Source of the DNA: Methanosarcina barkeri 3
Lineage (GTDB): Archaea; Halobacteriota; Methanosarcinia; Methanosarcinales; Methanosarcinaceae
Direction of reading: 5' to 3'
DNA: 64,000 nt
Assembly: GCF_000970305.1 (NCBI RefSeq)
Contig: NZ_CP009517.1
Span: 3,410,001-3,474,000 of the forward strand
The notes under the pieces were generated by a model. It searched no databases. It had not been told where the DNA came from and was given only the letters and a program-made list of their open reading frames with translations. This document shows positions 57,254-64,000 of this stretch, one piece after another (position 1 is the stretch's first letter; every line of letters starts with the position of its first letter). Made by a program: the position numbers and the translations under genes.

Positions 57254-57439
57254 TTACTATAACTAGAGAAGATGTATACTAAACCTACTATAATTAGAGT
57301 AGACATATACCAAGCCTACTATAATTAGAGTAGACATATACCAAGCCTACTATAATTAGAGTAGACATATACCAAGCCTACTATAATTAGAGTAGATGTA
57401 TACCAAGCCTACTATAATTAGAGTGGACATATACCAAGC
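57254..57439. repeat. 31-bp tandem repeat, six copies without spacers
   Basis: Units beginning CTACTATAATTAGAGTAGAC start at 57285, 57316, 57347, 57378 and 57409, with a degenerate copy at 57254. Adjacent units abut, so this is a minisatellite and not a CRISPR array. The unit contains the palindrome-like CTACTATAATTAGAGTAG. Confidence 0.95.
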
Positions 57440-58397
57440 CTGTATTAGATTATACGCAAACTTGTAAACTATAAGTTTTAAGTTGTAATCGATCACCCTT
57501 TACAAAAACATTTTTGGGATCGGATGAATTTGTCAGTTAAAGTTTGCTTAAAACTCTATAATTCTTGTTTAGATATTGTGCTAGTGTTTTGAGTTTTATC
57601 TATACTTTTTTATATTTAAGTTTTGGGCACCTGCATGTGAGACTATGATCCAATACTAAGGTTATAGTCCGCCTGGACTGTGCAAATAATAAAAGAGAGA
57701 TATATTTAATTCTTTCTTTATATATTTCATTTTTTGGAAGACATTTTCAAAAAATTGTATATTCTAAATTTATAATCTGGCAAATAGTGTAGTACGTTTG
57801 AGCTAAAACATTTAAGAATTTGTTTTATAATATAATATCTTGGAATTGAATTATTATATGGCCTTTGAAGGATAAGAGATTCTTTATTTTCCTTGTGTAG
57901 GCTTATTGAAATTCAAGATTCTGTTATAACATCCAAAATCTTGATATATATAGCCTTTTCAGAAACATTTACTTCGGTATCTATGAAGTTATTATGCAGG
58001 ATATGATTGTTGGATATATTATCCAACAAGTCATCCAGCAATCTGCATAAAACCTGGCTCTAAAAGTAAAATTTCTATTAAACCAAGTTAAATCCATAAG
58101 GAAAAGTCATTAAGAGAGTTTGAACTAAGAAAGAATACTTTAAGTAATGAAAAGTCAAGATAGGTAGACTTAGAATTCTTAATGATATTATTATTACTAT
58201 AGTGTTATTCAAAGAGAAAAAATTTGAAAAAAGAAAAAGCTTTTACAGAAAATAGTTCATTAAAAATATTTAATCGGCTTTAAAATTCCTTTAAAAATCA
58301 TTGCAATAAAAGAGATTTAACTTAATAAATTTACAAAATAACAAATCGTGTTAAAACAAAATTTAAAATTATGCATAACTGTATAAATAAATACGGA
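57440..58397. other. AT-rich non-coding region
   Basis: About 950 bp with no gene. It contains a strong hairpin at 57994-58048, listed separately, and several AT-rich TATA-like stretches. TTGTATATTCTAAATTTATAATC and similar sequences are too common here to choose a promoter. Confidence 0.5.
57994..58048. other. 55-nt hairpin with perfect 10-bp inner stem
   Basis: TTGTTGGATA (58007-58016) and TATCCAACAA (58020-58029) form a perfect stem with loop TAT. Outside this, ATGCAG (57994) and CTGCAT (58043) can also pair. It could be an RNA hairpin, an operator or a small insertion remnant; no promoter or gene is clearly attached. Confidence 0.6.
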
Positions 58398-58580
58398 AGT
58401 AGAGGCTTAAGCAGAAACCCGAAATTAAGCAGAAACCCGAAATTAAGCAGAAACCCGAAATTAAGTAGAAACCCGAAGTTAAGTAGAAATCCGAATTAAG
58501 CAGAAACCCAAAGTCAAGCGGAAGCCCAAAGTCAAGCAGAAACCCGAAATTAAGCGGAAACCCAAAGTTAAGCAGAAAAG
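58398..58580. repeat. 18-bp tandem repeat, about ten copies
   Basis: Copies of TTAAGCAGAAACCCGAAA, increasingly degenerate to the right (GTCAAGCGGAAGCCCAAA), run to within about 25 bp of the surface-protein start codon. The repeat therefore makes up the leader or promoter-proximal DNA of that gene. Confidence 0.85.
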
Positions 58581-58603
58581 AGAATAATTAAGGGGTGTAG
58601 TGA

Positions 58604-61600
58604 TTGAAGAGAAAAACAGGGATTCATAACGAAACACATGGTAGGAAGTGGAGATTAATCTTTATTGCTCTTATTCTTGTTTTGTTAGTAATATCAGTAT
58701 CGGCTACAGGAAAAGAAAGCAGCACAAATAGCAAGGCAAGCGACAGAACAGTACACGAATCAAATATTAAAGTAAGTAATGAGACTGAAAATAATTGTTC
58801 TTACTGTATAGTAAGTAAAGAACGAGGTAACACAGAGGATACTGAGTCAAAAACAGGAAAACAAAATTACACGAAAACTCAAAAGATAGTAGGGGAAGAT
58901 AATCAGTCAAAAACAGGAAAACAAAATTACACGAAAACTCAAAAGATAGTAGGGGAAGATAATCAGTCAAAAACAGGAAAACAAAATTACACGAAAACTC
59001 AAAAGATAGTAGGGGAAGATAATCAGTCAAAAACAGGAAAACAAAATTACACGAAAACTCAAAAGATAGTAGGGGAAGATAATCAGTCAAAGACAGGAAA
59101 ACAAAATTACACAGGAAAACAAAATTACACAGGAAAACAAAATTACACAGGAAAACAAAATTACACAGGAACTCAGAAAATAGTAAAAGAGAATAATGAG
59201 TCAATAACAGGAAAAGGAAATTACACAGGAAGTCAGGAAACAGTAGAAGAGAATAAATCAAAAACTGGAAGAGGAAATTACACAAGGGCTCAGAAAATAG
59301 TAGAAGAAGAGAATGAGTCAAAAACAGGAAGAGGAAATTACACAGGGACTCAAGAAATAGTAAAAGAGAATAATGAGTCAATAACAGGAAAAGGAAATTA
59401 CACAGAGATTCAGGAAACAGCAAAAGAAGAAAATAAGTCAATAACAGGAAAAGGAAATTACACAGGATATCAGGAAACAATAGAAGATACTAAACCACAA
59501 ATTCCTCTTTTAAATTTCGAAGTATATAAAATAAAAGAAAACAAAAGTACAGAAAATCAGGAAACAGTAGAAGAAGTCACTAAGTCGCCAATTCCTCTTT
59601 TAAATTTTGAACTGTACAAAATAAAAGAAAACAAAAGTATAGAAAATCAGGAAACAGTAGAAGATAATAAGTCAAAGACAGGAAATGGAAATTACACAGA
59701 GACTCAGGAAACAATAGAAGATAATGAGTCAATAACAGGAAAAGGAAATTATACAGGAAATCAGGGTAATAAATCAATAACAGGAAATGGAAATTATACA
59801 GAAAACGGAAATTACACAGGAATTCAAGGTAATGAATCAATAATAGAAAACGGAAATTACACAGGAAATCAGGAAACAATAGAAGAAAATGAGTCAAAGA
59901 CAGGTAATGAAAATTACACAGGGATTCAGGGTAATGAGTCAAAGACAGAAAATGGAAATTATACAGGAAATCATAGTAATACGTCAATAACAGGAAATGG
60001 AAATTACACAGGGAACCAGGGTAATAAATCAATAACAGGAAATGGAAATTACACAGGGAACCAGGGTAATAAATCAATAACAGGAAATGGAAATTACACA
60101 GGAAATCAGGGTAATAAATCAATAACAGGAAATGGAAACTACACAGGAAACCAGGGTAATAAATCAATAACAGGAAATGGAAACTACACAGGAAACCAGG
60201 GTAATAAATCAATAACAGGAAATGGAAATTACACAGGAAATCAGGGTAATGAGTCAAAGACAGGAAACGGAAATTACACCGGAATTCAGGATAATGAGTC
60301 AAAGACAGGAAATGGAAATTATACAGGAAATCAGGAAGCAGTAGAAGAAGATAATGATCTAGAAACAAATAATGATACAGACAATCAAGAAAATACTGGA
60401 GAAAATGAGTCAAACCATTCAAAAAGCAGTGGATCGAACTGGAAATATAAAACAAAAATAATTAATACGACAATTACTCAAAAAAATGACTCAGAGAGTT
60501 CAGAAAGCAATAATGTATCAAACTTGAAAGATAAAACAATAACAGTAATTAGAACAGTTGCCCAAAACAGTACCAGAACGAAAAACGAAACAAAAACCGG
60601 AACAGTCAATGGCTCGAAAAGTCTGAAAAGTGTAGGAGTGAACGCTACAACCGGAAATAAGTCCTATAACGGAACCTCTAGCGACGTAAAGAATGTGACA
60701 AGTGAAATATTGGAACCCGACGTAAACTTGACGAACAGTTTGGAAAGTCAGGAAGTAAATGCTGAAGTAGAAGTATATAACTGGACAGATACTCAGGGAA
60801 ATGAATCGGCAATACCTGAGATAAAAACGGAGAAGAATAGCTGGAACAATATGAAATTCATATTGTCATATTCCTGTTCTCTTCGTTCATTTTATACTGC
60901 AAACGAAAGCGTAAATTTAAGTTATAATGGGCCTACTGCTTTAGAACAGCAGGATGTGGATATATACCTCATCAAGGAACACAGCCCGAGTTCTCCGGAA
61001 AATGAGATTTCATCTGGTATGAGTAAGAGCACTATTAACCTCGAAGATGTATTAAGTAATGATACGGAAGCTTATGTCAAGATACCTGCAACCCTGAACA
61101 AAGAAGGAGACCTTACCCCCCTTACACTGGATCCTCTTCAGGCAGGTTACTACTGGATCCTTATAACACATGCAGGAAATGAAACGGTAAAAACCGAATC
61201 AGAAAAAGAGATCTATTTGGCAAAATATTTTGAAGTTCTCGAATATCAAATGGAAACCAGGGCTCCGGATGCCCTTCAAGAAGGCAAAAACTTAGAAGTC
61301 AACATGGATCTGAAGAATGCACCTGCAGAGAAAAATTACACTTACTGGGCTGTACTGATAAAGGATAGTGCCTATATATCATCTGAAGGCACGAACCCAA
61401 GGTGGAGGATGACCACGGGAATCAGGCCTATTGTGAACGGAGTTGACATTATCGGTAGTCTGGAAACAAGTTTAAACGGACATGAATCCGAAAATGGGAA
61501 CAACGAACTTAAGAACGAAATCCAGACTATTATAGGAAAAGAGAATGGTACGATAAGCATAAGTGAGAAAAATCAGAGTAAACTTTCCCTGAAAAGCCGG

Positions 61601-61963
61601 GAACTTCCTCCAGGAGACTACCTCTTAGTTACGGGTGCATATGAAGATAGTGAAGGTCTTACAGGTATATTCCAGAAAAAGGTAAGAATATCATCCGAAA
61701 AATTATACGGGTCGGGCTTAGAATCCAGCTCAGGAAATACCTTAGGTAGCCGATCTTCGATGAAATCCAAAGTTTCTCCTCTTATGGAAATTAAGTCCAT
61801 TCTCGAAAATCCAAAAGCGTTCATATTCGAAGATATCAAGCCATACATTCAGGCAAACTCGTTAGCAGAAGTCTTAAGAAATCCTCCAAAAGCCCCCTCC
61901 TTCCTGTTAGGCTTTGCAGTAACTCTACTGATAGGGGTTGCGGTACTGAGGAAAAAGAAATAA
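58604..61963 (+). CDS. Large cell-surface protein with N-glycosylation-sequon repeat stalk
   Basis: A 1119-residue exported protein. It opens at a TTG 7 nt after AGGGGTG, with a signal peptide (WRLIFIALILVLLVISVSA). Residues about 85-590 are tandem repeats in blocks: four perfect 20-residue SKTGKQNYTKTQKIVGEDNQ units, GKQNYT hexapeptides, degenerate NYT units, and six perfect SITGNGNYTGNQGNK units. About 28 NYT sequons plus NKS, NES and NQS make an extreme density of N-glycosylation sites. The C-terminal third is a beta-rich domain (about 710-1060) typical of Methanosarcina surface proteins, followed by FLLGFAVTLLIGVAVLRKKK, a membrane anchor. Probably a glycosylated stalk or adhesin in the envelope. 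The domain family TIGR04279 is my best guess. Confidence 0.85.
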   Translation: MKRKTGIHNETHGRKWRLIFIALILVLLVISVSATGKESSTNSKASDRTVHESNIKVSNETENNCSYCIVSKERGNTEDTESKTGKQNYTKTQKIVGEDNQSKTGKQNYTKTQKIVGEDNQSKTGKQNYTKTQKIVGEDNQSKTGKQNYTKTQKIVGEDNQSKTGKQNYTGKQNYTGKQNYTGKQNYTGTQKIVKENNESITGKGNYTGSQETVEENKSKTGRGNYTRAQKIVEEENESKTGRGNYTGTQEIVKENNESITGKGNYTEIQETAKEENKSITGKGNYTGYQETIEDTKPQIPLLNFEVYKIKENKSTENQETVEEVTKSPIPLLNFELYKIKENKSIENQETVEDNKSKTGNGNYTETQETIEDNESITGKGNYTGNQGNKSITGNGNYTENGNYTGIQGNESIIENGNYTGNQETIEENESKTGNENYTGIQGNESKTENGNYTGNHSNTSITGNGNYTGNQGNKSITGNGNYTGNQGNKSITGNGNYTGNQGNKSITGNGNYTGNQGNKSITGNGNYTGNQGNKSITGNGNYTGNQGNESKTGNGNYTGIQDNESKTGNGNYTGNQEAVEEDNDLETNNDTDNQENTGENESNHSKSSGSNWKYKTKIINTTITQKNDSESSESNNVSNLKDKTITVIRTVAQNSTRTKNETKTGTVNGSKSLKSVGVNATTGNKSYNGTSSDVKNVTSEILEPDVNLTNSLESQEVNAEVEVYNWTDTQGNESAIPEIKTEKNSWNNMKFILSYSCSLRSFYTANESVNLSYNGPTALEQQDVDIYLIKEHSPSSPENEISSGMSKSTINLEDVLSNDTEAYVKIPATLNKEGDLTPLTLDPLQAGYYWILITHAGNETVKTESEKEIYLAKYFEVLEYQMETRAPDALQEGKNLEVNMDLKNAPAEKNYTYWAVLIKDSAYISSEGTNPRWRMTTGIRPIVNGVDIIGSLETSLNGHESENGNNELKNEIQTIIGKENGTISISEKNQSKLSLKSRELPPGDYLLVTGAYEDSEGLTGIFQKKVRISSEKLYGSGLESSSGNTLGSRSSMKSKVSPLMEIKSILENPKAFIFEDIKPYIQANSLAEVLRNPPKAPSFLLGFAVTLLIGVAVLRKKK

Positions 61964-62240
61964 AAAACGTAAATAAATCCGGAAAACAAGACTGGAAAAT
62001 TCTTAGCTTTAATAAAAACCGGAAAGTTTGAAAAATATAAAGAAAAGGAATGTAGGAAACTACAATCCTTCCTCTTGACAGCAATATGTAAAAACCTGTA
62101 TATTGGAATGCTTTACTGAAGCGATATAGGACGCAAAAAAGAAAAAATATATAAACTAGTTTTATTATTTGTCCTATATCTGTCTAGAATTTTTATAATT
62201 AGTCCAGATGTAAGAGGTATACTTACATTACAGCTATTCA
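61964..62240. other. Spacer between the two surface-protein genes
   Basis: About 275 bp. AAAAAATATATAAACTAG near 62144-62161 is a good TATA candidate for the downstream gene. A 30-nt gap between AAGAGGTATAC and the next ATG leaves the exact ribosome-binding site of that gene unclear. Confidence 0.4.
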
Positions 62241-64000
62241 ATGGACAATAGCCTTTCTAGTCAAGAAAAATACCAGGAAGAGAGGTTAGAATATTTGCTT
62301 TCCGAAGAAATTAAGTCAGTGAAGCCAGTTTTTACATTTATCAAAAATCCGGAAAATAAGGGAAGTTTAAGACTTCTGCTTTTGCTTTCCGTTTTCCTGT
62401 TCGTCATTATTTCTCCCGGAGCAGCTGCTTCAAGCAATTGGGAACTTACTCCCCAAAATCCGGTTGTTGGAGATGTAATGAAGATAAGTGGAACCGGGTT
62501 TGAGGGAGATACTGCGAAAGTGCTGGTAACCTTTGAAAAGGATGTGACGGTCCAGGACGGAGAATATGAGTATACGCTTGAAGATGTAGTAATCCCCTCT
62601 GGCTTTGACAATAGTTTTACCGTGAAAGCGGAAGGAGCCGACGACTTAAATGTGAGAGCAAAGATGCTCTTATGGTTAACTAAAAGCGCAGAGGCAAAAG
62701 ATGGCACTGCTACAGTTTCCCAGACACATGTCCCTCCAGGAAAATATAAGATCAGAATCGATGGAAAAGCAAGTGGTTCCGAGGTCAAACTCAAGATAAC
62801 AGCTATGCAAGAGATAGAGGTAAATTCTGACGGAAGCCTCAGTTATGAGTATAATACTAAATCTATACCGGCAGGCGATTTTGAAGTAAAAGTTGGGGAT
62901 TTTGAAAAACAGATAGAGTTACAACCCTCAGAAAACCTTGACTCGGAAACAAGTTCCTCGGAACAGAACTTGAGTGAAGAACAAAATAATGAAAGACTGT
63001 CTTTAGAAGTTAACTCTTCGGAACAGAACTCAAGTGAAAGAAAAGGTAACGAATGCCCTGGAGATACACCTGAAGTAGACGTATATAACCGGACAGATGC
63101 TCAGGGGAACGAGTCAATAATACCTGAGACAAAAACGGAGAAAAATAGCTGGAACAATATGAAATTCATATTGTCGTACCCTTATTCCCTTCGTTCATTT
63201 TATACCGTAAATGAGAGCATAAAGTTAAGCTACGATGGGCCTACTGCTTTAGAACAGCAGAATGTGGATATATACCTTATCAAGGAGCGCAGCCCGAATT
63301 ATCTGGAAAATGAGATTTCATCTGGTATGAATGAGAGCACTATTAACCTCGAAGATATTTTAAACAATGATACGGAAGCTTATGCCAAGATACCTGCAAC
63401 CCTGAACAAAGAAGGAGACCTTACTCCCCTTACACTGGGTCCTCTTCAGGCAGGTTACTACTGGATCCTTATAACACATGCAGGAAATGAAACGGTAAAA
63501 ACCGAATCAGAAAAAGAGATCTATTTGGCAAAATATTTTGAAGTTCTCGAATATCAAATGGAAACCAGGGCTCCGGATGCCCTTCAAGAAGGCAAAAACT
63601 TAGAAGTCAACATGGATCTGAAGAATGCACCTGCAGAGAAAAATTATACTTACTGGGCTGTACTGATAAAGGATAGTGCCTATATATCATCTGAAGGTAC
63701 GAACCCAGGGTGGAGGATGACCACGGGAATCAGACCTATTGTGAACGAAGTTGACATTATCGGTAGTCTGGAAACAAGTTTAAACGGACATGAATCCGAA
63801 AATGGGAACAACGAACTTAAGAACGAAATCCAGACTATTATAGGTAAAGAGAATGGTACGATAAGCATAAGTGAGAAAAATCAGAGTAAACTTTCCCTGA
63901 AAAGCCGGGAACTTCCTCCAGGAGACTACCTCCTAGTTACGGGCGCATATGAAGATGGTGAAGGTCTTACAGGTATATTCCAGAAGAAGATAAGAGTGGT
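62241..64000 (+). CDS. Second surface protein with the same C-terminal domain (partial)
   Basis: This frame starts at 62241 and is open to the right edge (586 complete codons). Residues about 1-40 are charged, followed by a hydrophobic signal or anchor LRLLLLLSVFLFVIISPGAAA. A domain of about 170 residues (WELTPQNPVVGDVMKISGTGF...) with beta-sandwich character follows, then a short serine/glutamate-rich linker with SSEQN repeats. From about residue 277 the protein is closely related to the C-terminal domain of the preceding gene, with long stretches identical in DNA. It lacks the NYT stalk. Its end is not in the window. Confidence 0.8.
   Translation, partial: MDNSLSSQEKYQEERLEYLLSEEIKSVKPVFTFIKNPENKGSLRLLLLLSVFLFVIISPGAAASSNWELTPQNPVVGDVMKISGTGFEGDTAKVLVTFEKDVTVQDGEYEYTLEDVVIPSGFDNSFTVKAEGADDLNVRAKMLLWLTKSAEAKDGTATVSQTHVPPGKYKIRIDGKASGSEVKLKITAMQEIEVNSDGSLSYEYNTKSIPAGDFEVKVGDFEKQIELQPSENLDSETSSSEQNLSEEQNNERLSLEVNSSEQNSSERKGNECPGDTPEVDVYNRTDAQGNESIIPETKTEKNSWNNMKFILSYPYSLRSFYTVNESIKLSYDGPTALEQQNVDIYLIKERSPNYLENEISSGMNESTINLEDILNNDTEAYAKIPATLNKEGDLTPLTLGPLQAGYYWILITHAGNETVKTESEKEIYLAKYFEVLEYQMETRAPDALQEGKNLEVNMDLKNAPAEKNYTYWAVLIKDSAYISSEGTNPGWRMTTGIRPIVNEVDIIGSLETSLNGHESENGNNELKNEIQTIIGKENGTISISEKNQSKLSLKSRELPPGDYLLVTGAYEDGEGLTGIFQKKIRV

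Noticed and set aside
57254-57439. CRISPR array
   Set aside because: Units abut with no spacers and no cas genes are nearby.
58767-60455. Two long minus-strand open frames (237 and 291 codons) opposite the surface-protein repeats
   Set aside because: They mirror the tandem repeats of the plus-strand gene, have extreme Leu/Phe composition and no ribosome-binding site; the plus frame has a signal peptide, anchor and sequons.

Overview
The window is chromosomal DNA of a methanogenic archaeon, almost certainly a Methanosarcina. The evidence is a methanophenazine-type membrane [NiFe]-hydrogenase (vhtG/vhtA), a complete archaeal S10-spc ribosomal superoperon, an RNA polymerase subunit D with two 4Fe-4S ferredoxin motifs, a Cam-like gamma carbonic anhydrase, MEDS/PAS sensor kinases, low gene density, and AT-rich spacers full of short tandem repeats. 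The species is not decided from sequence alone.

Layout. (1) 1-7.3 kb is a hydrogenase locus: vhtG-vhtA on the minus strand (vhtA runs off the left edge), and divergently hypC-hypD-hypA-hypB-hypE, which build the NiFe(CN)2CO centre that the structural subunits need. Palindromes lie upstream of the hyp TATA box. (2) 7.3-16 kb is sparse. It holds small, mostly uncharacterised genes (a 139-aa ORF, a 12-fold Y-x-P-G-x-W repeat protein, a 97-aa ORF, a GyrI-like protein, an HD hydrolase, a tandem DUF2795 protein, a TPR protein) separated by private minisatellites of 13-27 bp. (3) 16-24 kb carries a Mre11/Rad50-like nuclease-ATPase pair of the YhaO/YhaN type, a GNAT gene split by a frameshift, and a DUF429 protein. 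(4) 24-31 kb is signalling: a CheB-CheR-PAS fusion split at an A8 run, an alpha/beta hydrolase and a MEDS-PAS-histidine kinase. (5) 31.7-56.4 kb, all minus strand except one gene, is the translation block. In transcription order it runs rpl3, rpl4, rpl23, rpl2, rps19, rpl22, rps3, rpl29, rnp1, rps17, rpl14, rpl24, rps4e, rpl5, rps14, rps8, rpl6, rpl32e, rpl19e, rpl18, rps5, rpl30, rpl15, secY, adk, [wHTH and gamma-CA insertion], EMC3-like, cmk, cbf5/truB, tRNA-Ser, [ABC exporter insertion], rps13, rps4, rps11, rpoD, then two identical tRNA-Leu genes. (6) 57-64 kb is a repeat-rich spacer followed by two large cell-surface proteins sharing a near-identical C-terminal domain; the second runs off the right edge.

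Most notable: two genes broken at poly-A runs, the dimeric-period PGxW repeat protein, an ABC exporter lodged inside the ribosomal block beside tRNA-Ser, an approximately 650-nt GC-rich candidate leader before rpl3, the sequon-saturated stalk protein and its recently homogenised neighbour, and the abundance of intergenic minisatellites. I found no CRISPR array, transposase, integrase or rRNA gene. Database comparisons could not be run; family names come from motif recognition.
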